Origin: Ignelater luminosus
Lineage: Eukaryota; Arthropoda; Insecta; Coleoptera; Elateridae
DNA: 64,000 nt
Direction: 5' to 3'
Assembly: GCA_011009095.1 (NCBI GenBank)
Contig: VTPC01091267.1
Location: forward strand, 54,347 to 118,346
Shown here: positions 10,331 to 25,000 of the stretch, piece after piece
Layout: every line of letters starts with the position of its first letter
Numbering within the stretch: position 1 is the stretch's first letter
The notes under the pieces: model-generated
Told to the model about the DNA's origin: nothing
Database searches by the model: none
What the model saw: only the letters and a program-made list of their open reading frames with translations
Translations under genes and position numbers: made by a program

Positions 10331-13300
10331 GCCTAAGGTGACTATACTATGTAAGGCAGTGTACTGTAATTAGTCTTGGTTTAACATTTACGTTTTATAT
10401 TTATATAGGCAATAGAAAAACTGAGAAAATTATATTGTGCATAATCAAATTTGAATTGTTAAATTATAAAAATAAATTGTTCAATAGATAATAAAAAAAA
10501 ATTAAAAATTGAAAATAATTTTTAGAGTAAGTTAAAATTGTACGCATGCGAAACGAATTATTTCTGAGTCATTTCAAATGCATCTAGAATCTATCAGCAA
10601 TGTCAAGGTTATCATATGCCTAAGTAGACTGCATTTTACATTATAATGCGTCATTATAATTAAAATAATTTGTAACATGTTAAAATCAACACTTTATTTT
10701 AAACGATTAAGCAATTTTAGAAGCAATGCAAATGTTAAAAGACGTCATTGGCATTGCGGAATGTCTTTAATTTTCATAACGTTGAAGCCAGTCTTTAATG
10801 GGTCAGTTGTAAAATTACATTGAAGCAGTTTAGAATTATATTCAGTCAAAAAATATTTATTGAAATTGTATCTGATTTAGTGTCAAAATTTAGTTGAAAC
10901 TGTGCACAACTGTACTCTAAAAATAATCATCTTTTGTAAAATACAATCCTTAATATAAAATCCTTAATATGAAGTACCAACTTTTTTCAAAGAAAATAAC
11001 AACAGAAAGTGAAAAATGGTTCCTGAAGAGGCAGACAGAATCTGAGACTTCTTGCAGATCGAGTATCCAGAAACTATTCAATTGTAAAATAAGAATTTAT
11101 TTTGTATTTTAATTTCATTTTGTGTGAATGTAAATCATCAGCAAACCAACAGGTGAACCATTGACACATATGACAAATGAGTTAAAATTACAACGAGAAA
11201 ATTTAATATTTTCTTTGATCATTCAGCGTATGATCTGTGGTATCTTGAAATTTTAGATTTTATTTCTAATTTTGTATTTTTGCTTACCACATACGTACCA
11301 TTGCAATACGTATAAAATAAAAATAATATAAATATGACAGCATTCACGTAATAAAATCACATTCTAAATTGGATTACAGTAAAAACCAAAATATTCCTGG
11401 AGAGAACAAAAGTAACAAATTTTTCTTTAAGAAATGTTTGATTTTTTTAGTAAAATAGTTTGTGTTGGATATTATAGTCTTTAATTAATAGGGAAGATGA
11501 TTATACGGTTTGATAGCCGATAACCAAAGAAGATAAACACCTACAGACTAGCAGGTTTCAAATTTATTTGTACCCTTGTATAATTTGAACTGATCGAGAA
11601 ATGTAAAATGCTTCACGCTTGCTTATGCGCATTTAATCCTTTTTTATAAAACCTTATGTAACTTGATGGTAAACTCACAAATTATCTATCAAGTCGCCAC
11701 CGATGCCCAAAGTAAAAAATGTAAAATCTTTCAAATTATAACAGTTTTTATTTCTTCATTGATTTTACAATATTCTCTATATTGTGTGCTTTTACCATGT
11801 ACGACAAAATTATAAACAAAAGCTTAATTTGTAAGTTGTTAGGATTTTTTCAAAACCATAACGTACGTGTACGATGCCTATATATAAAACAAAGTAAACA
11901 CGAAATAAGTGATTTATTGAAACAACTAAAATATTACACCTATAGTGCTGAGTGAGCGATACTACCATGTCTTAGCTAAATAAATTCCATAAACTTTAGC
12001 AATGCTTAATTTAATAAACAAAAACATTCAATTAAAAGTTATAGATACAGAATATAAAGAGGCCACGTAGTCATGAAGAGCGTCAGTAGACTTAATTCTA
12101 GGATTTCGTTTCATATGCCTTTGGGAATACAAAAATGCATGTCGTCCTATTCTGATGTGCTCAATAACATGGGTAGTGGGGAATGAATGCTCTTTAGCTA
12201 TTACTAGTTTATGAAAGATGTTAGTCCGTTCAATCTTCTTTAACTGATTCTTAAAGTTACTAACAGTGACAATCCTTCTATTATCAATTAAATTGACGGC
12301 CATGTTAAAATAATCTTTTTTTCTCTAATATCTCTTGAGCAGTTCTAAATAAAAAAAAATTTGTACAGACAAAAAGGAGTATATTTTATTCTATAAGATA
12401 AATTCTATTCATTTTTGCCGTAAGTACATTAACTTGGCTACAAATGGAATTTAAAGTTTGCACGTCAGATTAATGTGATTTTACTATAAATTTTAGTATT
12501 ATTTGGACATTTCTTAAGATTCCTTATTTAACAAATTTAGGTATATCTTGCTTCAGATCAAGAGATTCCAAAATCCTTAAGGCTGCCAATCGTTATATTG
12601 TATCCTTCTTGTCAAATATTTTAATTATTATTAATTAATGTACGCTACCTATTCCTCTTTTTACTTACTGAAATATCTAATAAATTATTCAACTCTCGTC
12701 TTTTCTTTAGTTTGTATATTACAAATGTAAAGTGAATCATTAGTCATTTACCTAGATTGAAAAGCGAATAATTAGAGATTATAGTTAACCCTCTAAGTAT
12801 GAAGAAGATTTAGAGCAATCATTCCTCTTTTAATACTTACACACACATAATGTTTAAAAGTCTACCCTGACTAGCAGAAAACTGCGATCTAATACTGTCA
12901 AATAAAAACTTTTATGTTCTTTTAAGCTGCGATAACAGATGCATGGAAATCCATTTAAAAATCCGAGCAGACTAGCAAAAACTATTCAGTTAGAATCTCA
13001 ATAATATTTCTGAAGAGCAAAAACAAAATTTTGCTTGGTAGAAGTAAGTTGAAGCAGTTAAGTTTGGTAATGTATATTTTACATAGTATTCGACACTAAA
13101 GCAAAAGTAATAAAATATACAAACATACAGAATGTTTGAATAAACAAAATAATTTTAGAATATAGAGATGATTATTTTTATTTTCTATTTTGACAACATT
13201 ATTCTTAATCCACATATAATTGTGGCGCCCTGTAATTTGTCAAATTACTATTTAGTTGGCTTGATAAATAATTTTTACATTTTATATGGTAGTACAAAGG

Positions 13301-14899
13301 AAAACTACCTAGACCAAATTTGACATACACTCCTTTTGGTCGAAAGTGTCCCAATCTGCAACGTCTTTATTTGTGAAGAGATACCAATCAGTCTGTATTA
13401 TAATCTTAAAAGAGGTCGTACCAACTGGTGTAATCCTAACGTTTAAAGCATTAATGTAGTACCTACCCGCAATGCTAGTATTTGAATTCGTCAGTAACAA
13501 AAGTATGTTACAGAAGGTTGTGCTGCTAGCGTTTGTATTGGTTTAATTAATGGCTCGAGTTATTTGAAGTTACAATGTAAAATGACAGTAAACTTCTTTA
13601 ATGGGTAAATGTTTCATTCAAACAGAAAATTACTTCATTCTATAGAAAATACGAGCACTTTAGATATTGCGTTGTTGTACTACATACTCTTCACCGGAGA
13701 ATTATATGGTTTATACCGAACAGTGAGTATACTGTAGTCCTTTCTTAGTGTTGTGTGCATTATGTTTTTTGAATGTAAATAAAATATTAATTTTTTAAGA
13801 TTTTTAGAATTTTCTTACAATTAAAAAACAAAGAATTATATCACTGGCAGTATTTGAACCTGCCATTTTGAGTGTCACACTGCATGTTTCTGGAACTTGA
13901 ATGTTTTAACTCTTACATCACTGTTGACTTGCAGTTGTCAAATTAAATTTGTGCAAAATATACATTTTATAGAAAAACCCTTGTTTACTTGTTAATAGGT
14001 AAACATTAGATTATTATCGGTTGAAAACAAAATTATTTAAAACTGCCTTTCTTTCTTAAAGGAACTAACTCCGCAGTTACAAGATCAAGTTTAATTTAAT
14101 TAAATAAATCCCTTATTTCACAGTTTACTTCGTTTTATAATGTAGGCACCCCTATGTTATGGTCTCAAAAAATTCGTAGTGACTCAAAAAACTAAGTTTA
14201 TACCCATAATTTCCTCTTAGATGGTAAAAGTACACACTATGCGTAGGGAATATGTTAAGGCAAGTTTGAAAGAAATAAAAGCTATCGTAATTTAAGAAAT
14301 TTTACATTCTCAGGTTTGTTTATCATCTTGAAAAGTTATTTGTATGGTTGCGCTCAAGTTACGTAATATTTTATAAAGAGAAATTAAATGTACTTTCAAT
14401 CTTCTTCTTACTTTTTTTTAACGTTTAAACGTAAACAACTGGGTTTCTTATTACGCTTTGATACAAAACGTTAAAACTCATACTGAAATTTGATTAAAAA
14501 GAATTTTTTATTGGTGGCGCAGTTGAGATTCAATTTATATTTAACAACCTTTTCTGTACAAAATGACAATCAAATTAAAAAAAAATTGTTTTATTAGTAT
14601 TTTATTAAAACTTTATTCGTGAATTCTTCTCTAAAGAAATGTTATAATCGTCACTTTGTATTAGATTTGCTAAATGTTTTAAATAAAGTTAATTACAACT
14701 TATCGTATATTTCTGCATCAATAATAAGTAATAATTTAAAATTTTCAACATGAACTACTAACTTTAATCTAGCTCCATAAAAAGTTTTTTCAATTTCATC
14801 ACTTTAAAACACGGTGATAATAGTAATAAAGTTTTAACTGGATCAAAGAGAAGCGCAAAAACCTTCTACGCCTCTGTAAATCTGAATATGTACTTATGT
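10331..14899. other. AT-rich intergenic DNA, no recognised gene
   Basis: Nothing with a recognisable domain. The longest open frame (12028-12303, minus, 91 codons) matches no family I know and has no supporting context. A weak B-box-like GGTTCAAATAC lies on the minus strand near 13865, too degenerate to call. Confidence 0.5.
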
Positions 14900-15104
14900 A
14901 ACAGAATGTAGAAAGAAAACTTTTAAGGAAATACTAAAAAGAAACCTCCTCGAGTTATATAAAGTAATGGTGGTTCCAGCCCTCCTGACAAAAAACAGCA
15001 AACAAAAAGTATTCCAAACAAAAGAAAGGAAGTTCCTTAGATTTATCGCTACATAGATATTGCTTGACCAAAGAAAACAAACGTGCGGTTCTGACAAGAA
15101 TTAG
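14900..15104 (+). pseudogene. C-terminal fragment of a LINE reverse transcriptase ORF
   Basis: The plus-strand frame starting near 14936 reads NLLELYKVMVVPALLTKNSK followed by KERKFLRFIAT and a stop. After it comes LLDQRKQ in the same frame. This matches the segment after the reverse-transcriptase core of RTE/CR1-type non-LTR retrotransposons, normally (L)K(F/L)YK.M.VP.LLYGSE.W and then E.KFLR.. .GY.LLD.RRN. The tyrosine-glycine-serine part is lost and stops are present. It is a 5'-truncated, decayed insertion typical of LINEs. Confidence 0.55.
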
Positions 15105-17339
15105 GAAAATTTAAATAAAATAGGGAAATTTATAAAAAGCCTTTCTTTCACACTTACAAATTCGTTTTGTATTCGCATGTTCTTTTGAATATTTGTAATA
15201 AATACAGAAGAAACATAATTAATAAACCGTAGGCCTTGTCAAACGAATTTCCTTTTTGAAGATTATGAAATTAACAACAACATTGTTTGACGAGTTCTAT
15301 TGATGACCTACTTTATACATCGTCCGAGCTCCAAACTACGTTAATTATATTAAAAACACAAACCAGGAGCCTAACCTAATGGAACCCAAACATTAACTGT
15401 ACATAATTTAGTTTTTGGTAACAATGTGAAAAATTTCAAGGGATATAAAGTGGATGTTGAATTATGAGTTCAATTACAACTGCAAAAAGCATGAAGAATT
15501 GCTGTGGTAAAACTTTTTCTTACAAACTAATTTTATAACTGTTCTTCAAATACAAAACTTTCTAAATGCGCTTAAAGAAAATGATCCTTTAGAAAAAAAA
15601 CTTTGAGAAAATAATATAATAAATTGTTTAGCATTTTTGTAAATAAAAGATGGAATTGTAAAATGTTTTAAACAATTTTGTCAAGTCAGCAATTGCAGCA
15701 TTGTAATTTCTATTAAACAGCTATGAAAATAATTAACAAATGCTGCAATATTTTACAAAAAAGGTTTATTTCGCATAACTGAAATAATAAATAATTCATG
15801 AGAAACAAATTCTTGAAATAATCTTAATTTTTTAAAAATTGATAAACCCTGAAAATAAATAAAATATTCAAACACAAAATATGTAATAATATTTTTAGTA
15901 ATACAACTAGCTACATAGCAACATGTATAAATAAGATGTATTTAATCAAAAGTTGAAACAAAAGTATCTACATAAAGTGTAATAAATTATTTAAGTTTTC
16001 GTATAATCAGAAGGAATATCTAAAAGAAACTTTCAACTTAATTATCCATACAATTCTTGTAACTGTACTTTTCAAACTATCTACAAAGACGATTAAAGAT
16101 TAAATTAGTCTTGTCAGTATTTCAGTTTAAAATGAGAAATAGTTTTATTCTGTCTCTAAAATGTTTTTAATTCTTTATCTAAGTCATCAGCAAGTTAGTA
16201 ATAGCAAATGGGTAGAATCATTATATTTATTACATAAATATCTTTCCAGTTACAGCCAACTTATAGAAACTGCAGTTTTGATTTAGATCTAGCTAAAGTT
16301 AGTTTCCACAGATGTCACTGATCGTATTCCAGTTGTATTTTTCGTATTTTCTACAGATATGTAGTAACATAGCACTACTTTCCGTAATAACACTTGAATT
16401 TAGAAATCGCAAAGAATTTCAGTTACACCAACTTAATAAAGAAGTAGTAGATAAATAAATTTTATAGCGGAATTAATTGCAAAACTTTTGATTACTTAAA
16501 TATAGAATATCAGAATTGTATTTACGTACTACATAAAAATAAATGGAATTACTTCTCTAAGTTGTTAAATTAACTTTTCTAACTGAAAAACTTCTATGTT
16601 TGTTTAAGGATTTGACAGACTGTTTATGCTTCTCGTCACTTCCAAGCACGTGTCCACGTAAATAAACAAACTTTGCAATTTAAACTCTCAATTTCTTATA
16701 TCGCAGTAACAACAAGAACAGTATACGTGATGTTTCAGAAAAAAAGCTCTTTATTTATTTTTTTAGAAAGAAACTTAGAAAACCAAACATCGAGAAAAAC
16801 TGAATTAACTTTTTCAAACAGTAGTTGACCCTTCTTATATTTTCCGCGAATATCGTATGTTGGAGGAATAACTTTGCACTTTTAATACAGGTAAACTTAG
16901 AAATCATAAAAGCTAAGATCTGATTTGTTTCTCTGGTTATGTTACTGTCAATGCTATTTGTATTAACCATGATAATGTTTCTAGTGCTGTACCTTTATCT
17001 AAATACTGTGACAAATCAAAATGAATTATCATAATAAAGTCATTTAAATTAAGGTCATCCTCAGCAGCCTCGAGGACTAAAACTCATGTGTTTAGTAAGA
17101 AAACAGAAATCAGATGAGAACCTAGGAAAATTAAAAGTGGGAAAAAAAGAAAAAGAAAGCTCAGATGTAGACGCCCCAAAAACTAAGAATAAACAAACCG
17201 ATACGAACCGAATTGGAGACAGAAGCGACGGAAGAAGACATGAGTATAGAAACTAAAAAAAAAGGAAAAAAACAATACAGTTGGAAAACAAGAGAAAAAG
17301 ATAACAGTAGAAATAGATGAAGAATAACATAAAAATATA
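15105..17339. other. AT-rich intergenic DNA, no recognised gene
   Basis: No domain, terminal repeat or RNA gene seen. The last 250 bases become purine-rich and may belong to the 5' part of the LINE that follows. Confidence 0.5.
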
Positions 17340-19791
17340 AAAATTGGCACATGTTATGTACAAAATATAAAACAAAACGAAGATGAAATATTGGAGGAAA
17401 TGATAAATCAGTATATAAAAATATTGAGAATCACACAAACAAGAAGAAAGACCATGTTAAAAATTCATAAGGAATATTTTGATTAGTTTGGTATCGGATT
17501 CATAAGAGAAAATGAGCAAGAGAAGCGATAGGGCTAATAATTAAACGAAATAGGTTGAAAAATGTCTTTAAGAAAGAGTTTATAAATGAAACAATAACGA
17601 AGATTGAAATGAAATTGATAGATGAAGAATAATAATATATTGGCGATTATAAAATTTACAAAAAGAAACAAACAACAAAAGATAAATGGAACAGTAGGGA
17701 ATCAAAATACAGAAATTGAAAAGTATATGGGAAGAGAAGGGGATAAAATTAAAAACAATAAAAGAGGCGGAATTATTGAATTAAGCATAGAAAATGATTT
17801 AATGATAAATAGCAAAGAGTTCAAACGTAAGAAGATTCATAAATTTACAAAGATAGAACATATTAGTAGAAACGCAGAGTACTACTACTTTCTAGTAAGC
17901 AAACAAAAATGAAAAAATATAAAAATATAAAAGTGCCAAAACTAGCAGAGAGAAAAGACAGAGGAAGAATACAAAATAGATAAAAGAAGGAAGAAAGTAT
18001 AAATGAGAAAATAAAAAGTTATAAACTTAAACAATATCAATAAATGATTAATAGAATTTCCAAAGTTCAAAAATATAAAGACTGAATAAAAGAAAACAAG
18101 AAGCTTTTAAAAATAACATACTAGATTCAACAAAAGAAAAGCGTGGAATGGCGAAAATAAGAAACAATAACATGAAGAAGACTACAGAAATACTATTAAA
18201 AGTTAAATCAAAAAAACGACAGCTGGAAAAGATATCTAAACACAAAAAAGAGCATAAAATTATGAAACATTCATGTATATTTAATATGTGAGGAAAAACG
18301 AAAAGGAGCATAAAGAAAGAAAAACAATTTTTGAGAAAAGAGGACTAAAACTCACAGAGATAATTGAAAACTATTTAATGGAACAAATATATTAAAACAA
18401 AAAGAAAAGAATACAATATATTAAATATAAAACATAAAGAGGAGAACTTATAACAGAGGAAAGTAAAATAAGAGAAAGATAGAGATAATATTTTAAAGAA
18501 TTGACAGAAGCAGCAATAAGTAAAACAGAGACAAAAGAACATATCAGATATGCAGGTACTAAAACTGTTACACGAGAAAGAAATAATATAAAGGCCACAA
18601 AAAATTTAAAGTTAGGAAAAGCGTCAACATAAGAAGAGAAAATTAAACAGTAAATTAGACTAATTAATGAAATAATGAAGAAAACAGAAGTAAAAAGAGA
18701 TTTGTACTACTTATACCCAAGAAAGGAGATAAGAAAGACGGCTGTATAAAAAAAGAATAAGGCATAAGATTGAAATAATAATTGAAGATACATAAGATGG
18801 ATTTTGAAGTGGGGGGAGTACACGAAACCAAATTTTTGTATTAAGACAAGACAACGAAAGATTCATAAACAAGAACATAAATAGATATGTGCATATACTT
18901 TATAGGCCTCTAAAAGTCATTTAACCGAATACGAAACGAAGACATAAAAATCGTAGAAAAATGAGAAGTAGAAAGAAAGTTAACAGAAACAGTAAGAGTT
19001 ATATGCACAAAGGGAATATCAATATAGTAAGAACAAATAATGAATCATTTCGTAAATTTGTAACAAAGATTAAAGTAAAGCAAGTCCATTATTAGACTAT
19101 GTTGTACTAGAAAAAGCTATAAAAGAAGCAAACAGAAAGTTGAAAATTTTAAAACAGGGATATTAGTATATGCAACAATCCAGGTAACAAAACTAATATT
19201 TGCATACGATATGACTGTATTAGATGAAACAGAAAAAAGCCAACAGTATAATTGATAGAGAATTAACTAAGATACGTATAAAGATAGATATAGAAAAAAT
19301 AAAACAGGTTGATAATTGATTTCCACAATAAATAAAAATCATAACGCGAGACTCCAGGGAAAACAAATAGAACAAAAGTTTCAAATTCTTAGGGACGACC
19401 ATACAGAACAACAAGAAGAGAGAGAAGAAAAAATAAATGGAAGAATAGAAAATCAAATGATAAAAACCGATATAGTTAAAAAAGTAGTATTAATGGTCTA
19501 AATAATGTCAATTACGAAACATGGATCCTCAAAGAAATACAGAAAACATGCATAAATACAATGGAAATGGGATTTTTAAGAATGATAGGAAGTAAAACGA
19601 GAGAAGACAGATGAAGAAATGAGATATACGATAGACAACACTCAATAGTAAAATAGTAAGGGAACAGTTACGGTGGTTCGGGCATGTGTGTCATACTATG
19701 TCAAACAATAAACTTACAAAGAGGGTGTACAGTACCAAGTAAAAATAAAAGTGAGGGATTAAGAAGGAAATGGGAAGATGTGATTCTTTGA
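17340..19791 (+). pseudogene. Degenerate RTE-like LINE (endonuclease + reverse transcriptase)
   Basis: The plus-strand translation, with many frame changes, follows the order of a non-LTR retrotransposon. An endonuclease start IGTCYVQNIKQ lies at about 17346, ILRITQTRRK near 17425, and the endonuclease C-terminal half VGNQNTEIEKYMGREGDKIK to YYFLVSKQ at 17695-17905. The reverse-transcriptase motif SGGSTRNQIFVLRQ is at about 18805. The catalytic box LIFAYDMTVLD (about 19193-19225) has the FADD signature mutated to FAYD. The C-terminal signature ETWILKE, EMGFLRMIGSK and LRWFGHV lies at 19515-19690, and the frame ends WEDVIL-stop at 19789. In the endonuclease, ETR has become QTR. Both activities are therefore lost. 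The whole region is strongly A+G-rich on the plus strand. RTE is my best clade guess. Confidence 0.75.
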
Positions 19792-19955
19792 TTATTTTTG
19801 TTAATAATTGTTAGTATTCAGACTTGTTGACATATTATATTTGTAACTAAGTCATTAAGCTATCATTTTTGCCATCAAGAAATGACATGCATTTTTTCTG
19901 GAATTTAATACTATATAACATGACAACTAATAATTGTTCAGCATCAGCAAAGATA

Positions 19956-22045
19956 TGTAACGGGAAAGTGCTCAAAAGTATGCACAAGTCCCGTCAAGAC
20001 CTATGGCGGATGTTAAATCCCGTAGCTCATGCCGCAGATGGGGTGGATTCTCAAATGAACTTACCTAGCCGCACAAAGAGAAGCTCACCGATTTCCAAGA
20101 CTCTTATTAAACTAATAGATGTTCACAAAACAGGGCGCCAGCAGTCGTAGATGGAAGGGTTCTGATGCTAGGTCACGCGACTACTCGTGAATCCGACACC
20201 CTGTATATAGGCTTCTTACGAAACCTCACCCTGTGTGTAACTTACCTCGTGGAAGCTTTATTATGATTCGCTCTAATATTTCACAATCGAGACTCAACAC
20301 AAAATAAAAAAACCGTATAAACACGTGATTTGTCTTAATTAATTTTGTCAAGGAAGTCCTCTGAAGACTTCCTTATTTTTCAATAATAAAAAAAGAAATA
20401 CAAATTTAATATTAACTTTTCCTTTGAACAAAGGTATGTAAACTTTAATTGAAATTTAGAATAAGCACCACCGTGCTTTTTAATAGCCAAAGGAACAAAA
20501 AAATACACACAAAATTAACGCTGCTTCGTCTGGACCAGGAATCCACTCACAAAGAAAACAAAATATAAATAATCGACCTTTCTTACATTTATTAAAACAA
20601 TAATCAAAAAAAAAGAGTTAAACGCACATAAACAAGAATATAAAAAAACAAAACAACACTACGAAAGAATATCAATAAAAGGTATGAATTAATTTCTTCA
20701 CCGGAGAACAAAGTTGATAAAAAAATTAATGAGAAAATAACAATAAAAAATAATACAATAAACAAAAAAAAAGAATTCTGTTACGTTAAAATTTCAAAAT
20801 ATGGAACAAAAGGCCAAAATTTAAATATTAAATTAATTTAACCAAGATAAACTTGACAATGAATTTTGAAATAGCAACAAATAAACTTTATATCTAATAA
20901 CAAAAAAAACAGTAGTCAACAGTTATTAATTATGTTGCAATAATTTAACAAACACCAGCTAAAATTACCTGGGAACGTTCCTGTTACAAATTAGTTAAAA
21001 CATTAATCGTGAATATTATAATTCTATAAGAAAATACGAAGTTTTAAAAGCTCAAATGATAGAACAAAACAGATCTTTCTTACGGATAAATGAATTTTGT
21101 CTTCCAGATGATAGGTGTAAGTCTCTGATTCCCAACGACAGCAGCTCATTCAAGTGATATCGGGCGCAAAATTCCACGTTCTAACCGGGTCCCACCAATG
21201 TTCAAGAAAACTTAGATTCCAAAGAACAATCACTTTTATTGACGTTAACCAAGAAACACAAGAACAAAATCCAAGTGTTTATACACAAACTTTAAAAAAA
21301 AACTAAAACCACTTTGAGTCTCAAACGCTCTTTAAATTTTTAACTCATTCGGTTCACGGAGCTTCCAAGATGTGACACACACAGATCGACGCTTTACGGG
21401 GCGGGCAGTTTCTGTTCTCGACAGACCCTTTAACGTTTTGGTAAAGAAACCGGCTTTCTTCCGTGAATAACACGACAAAGACCCGACGAAATAGAATTTC
21501 TCGAGTCCGATCTCTCTTTTACTAAGAGAATCGCTTAAATCGAATTCGGTTTGTAACCATTTAGGATTTGTAGGGTTGACGCCGAAATTATCCCCGTATG
21601 TCCATTCGAGTACGCAGCTACCGCAGCTACCAACGTACTGCCTATCCTCTCTGCGTCTCCTGTTGCGCAATGTGTACTTACTGGAGTGGGGTTGGAAAGT
21701 CAGATACACGACCTAACAGATTAAAAATGCAGAAAGTCTTATGGGACAATGGAAAATTCCACTTAGTAGATTTACCAGCTTAAACCTGACTCAATCGAGA
21801 CTGTGTGACTCCAATATTTGCGACTAAGATTCCAGGAATTTTATATTGGAAAATAGCAAAAGGCACGTCTACCGGAGCCCAGAAGTCGAAACCACAAAGT
21901 TATCAATTCTTTAGAATAACATTGTAACAAACATTCGTTTATAGAATGAAATAATTTAAATATTACGCGTCAGGAAAACAAATAATACCTGAACGAAATT
22001 GAAAGACAGGGGCGGATTTAGTGCGAATTTTAAAATAACATTACA
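19956..22045 (-). mobile_element. 2 kb LTR-like element, copy A (probable solo LTR)
   Basis: The segment begins TGTAACGGG and ends CATTACA. It is flanked on both sides by GATA (19952-19955 and 22046-22049), a 4-bp target duplication. It is homologous over its length to 33252-35257 and 56442-58486, but lies in the opposite orientation. TG...CA ends, very short inverted termini and a 4-bp duplication fit a long terminal repeat left after recombination between the two LTRs of a retrotransposon. A TATATA box lies at 20204-20209, and an AATAAAT on the minus strand lies near 20590. Relative to B and C it lacks about 115 bp near 21440. A 125-codon open frame inside (21332-21709, minus) is not conserved in B and C. 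No internal retroviral-type genes are present. Confidence 0.75.
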
Positions 22046-22049
22046 GATA

Positions 22050-25000
22050 ATCAAAGACACAAATGTTGCTACCACAACTTACTGAAAATGGTTTTATTTT
22101 GATTGCTTTTACATATATTAATATGATTAAGCATAACCACATAAGGGACAAAGTGAAACCATGATGTACGAGAAATAAAAACTATAACACTGACAACTTC
22201 TACCATTTTTAAAATTAAGAAATACAGATCTAGCAATTCAGGTTTTCCAACAATGTAGCTTATGCTTATACCTACTTCGGAAAACGAATTTTAAACTTTT
22301 TAGTGTGATGTCTTGGCTCGTTGAAAATCACACAAGATGCCCAAAAGTATAATTGTTTTGTAAAACCAGATCTTTATGAAATGTAACAACCAGAATGCAT
22401 ATCATTAAAAAACAAATAAAAATCGAAACAAATAGCAACTTACTGAAAGAGATAAAGATATGCCACGAGAACGTGCTCCAGATAATTTGCTAGTTCTCCT
22501 GGGTTATTCAAATACTCATCTAAATTCATATTTTAAACCTACACAACATGCAGCAGAACTATGGTATGTTGCACATTTGCAATTATACAAATATTTATTT
22601 AAATATTTCATATTGTTATTCACATTCAAGTGTTCCGTGATTTATTATATCAACGATACTGTTGTAACTATGACCCCAAGTTTCAACATAGGCGGAATTA
22701 TGTTGATGTCTGCTGCCAGAAAAAACACCAGTTCATCAAAATCCTCAAGAGATATTGATTCTATTTGTGTTACTACAACTTCTCAAATATTTAGGATGTA
22801 GGTATTTGCAAAAACTCTTTTGAAATGATATTTTGTTGATCTAATACCATCTTTTCCAAGACTCCGAAGTTTTAACTATAAAGTCTTAATTTTATTCATT
22901 AGACGGGAATTCTAAAAGCTCTTTAAGTTGAGATTAGGTACACTTAAAAAATCTTGTGCGTTATTTGAATTAAAACTTTTGAGTTTGTCTGTTCTAGAGA
23001 TGAAACGTTTAAAATAAACTAAAAAGACATCTAGTTAACTCATTTTTAAGTTCTAAGTGAACTTGAACCGCTTGAACAGCGTAATAGATAAATATAAAGA
23101 GATACAGCATTTTATGAATTTGATATTTTGCATTTTGGTATCTTAGTACAGGTAATATCCCGAATAATACACACCGATGTCAATAAATTTGGAAAAGTAG
23201 CATTCGCTCGTCCTTCTGGCAAATTATCCATTATAGAAATCTAACAATTGGATTTTAAAACATAATAAATTATATCTTTATTTTGTTCCAGATTCAGATC
23301 ATAAATTCGTGGCGTTGATTACTAATAATGTTTGAAGGCAGATATATAAACTTGTCAAATACAATTCATCTGAATTAAAACAAGAAGCTTTAAATACTCA
23401 GCCCGATGCTAAAATAATATCTTAGAAAGATTAAGTCAAAGACAAGGTTTTGTTGAAAGTAGATACTAATAAGCTATAAATAAGTTAGTACAATGTCCTC
23501 TCAAAAACTAATCTCCATTATCATAAATATGTTCTTCAATAAATTATCAGAACAAGAAACGAAAACTGACAGCACAAGAACTACGAATTCACGACATTAA
23601 GTGTGACCATATTACGTGAAATTCTACGAATCATTATTTGAGTTACTTTACAGATTTACGAATTTGATTCAAAGCGCAGATAACTTTGTAGGTGGTTATG
23701 GTTACTAAATAAATTTCTTGAAACAAAATTTTCTAATCATTCCAAGTAGTACATTGGTAATCAAATAGAAATCCTGTTAAGCAATTCAACATAGCATTTA
23801 AACTAGTGGTTTAGAAATTTCTTGGTCTTGTCTTGTCCGTTTCAAAATAAGCCCAAGACAAGAATTTGCCTCAAAAAACAAAGCAAAGCAAGAAATATAG
23901 TAACAAGACATTTTGCTAATTTTAGTTAGCCTAATAGATAATACGTTAGTCATCTTAGGACTGTAATAAATATTCTTGTGAAGTATCAAAGAGCAGCGTT
24001 TCTCCACCTTAATGTCTACACGATCCTTATCAATAAATTTCAATTTTGTGAAAACGTGGGAGATTTAATGAGTCCGGTTTAGATTGTCGTTAATGGTTTG
24101 TACTTGATTTTGTGTGGTTGACTCCTCACGATGCATTAAGTTTTTATTAACATCGGCTGGTTGGTTGCTTTTGCAAGCAGCTTCTGTTCCACTTTGGAAC
24201 AAAACGGACTAGCCTGTTATAGGTGTCAACAATCCATTCAATTCAGTTTATTGATTGCTGTTATGTTTAAACATAAATGACAGTATCGAGTTTTGAGATG
24301 CACTGAAACGCTTTGCCGGAGAAAACCGCTTAAGGCAGCCAACAAAGTTCAGTCGAATCAGATTATACGCGCAAAGAAAAAGCAGGTCCTAGTATATAGT
24401 GCAGCACTCAAATTCTAGTGATAAAGACCACAAACTAATCTATAATGTTTTTGTTATTAAAGAGTCAATAAAATGTTTCATTATCTAAGAGAAATTTGAA
24501 TACACATACATACATACAACAACTTCTCTAACATCATTGTGTGCAAAACAGGCAGTTTGACAAGGACTTTGCAATTTTACTTACCTAACTCTATTGGGCA
24601 GATAAAAAACGATATTATCGAAACATGTTTAATCTGATTTAAGCAAGATTACGCCACAAAAATCTTCGCAATATTTTAAACTAGTGACTATCTAATGCTA
24701 TAGACTTTAAAGTCTAGAATTCAATCGTTTAGAATTAAAATTCTGAGCATCACTGAGCTGAAGTGAGTGCGGCTTTGTCAGCTTCAATAACTTTGAACGA
24801 ATTTATTACAAGTCAAGCTAAAAGGCTAAACTAAAGATGTAATTTTCAGCATTTCTTTCAGTTTAGCATTTAGTCTTTATCATCACGACCTTATTCAAGA
24901 TTATCTACTTGCAAACAAGACTGTTCAGAAACACGCCTAGACTCAGGAAAGAGTAAGATTTGCAAAACCATTATGGAATCTTGCTAAACCATACGTAATA

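Noticed and set aside
12028..12303. 91-codon open frame on the minus strand
   Set aside because: It matches no domain I recognise and has no start context, neighbours or terminal repeats to support a gene. A protein search would decide.
13855..13930. tRNA-like B-box on the minus strand
   Set aside because: One good B-box but no acceptable A-box, anticodon stem or acceptor stem.
21332..21709. 125-codon open frame inside the 2 kb LTR-like copy A
   Set aside because: The homologous regions of copies B and C do not keep the frame, and A carries a deletion there, so the frame is probably accidental.
22460..22801. 113-codon open frame on the plus strand
   Set aside because: Low-complexity composition typical of AT-rich DNA, with no family signature.
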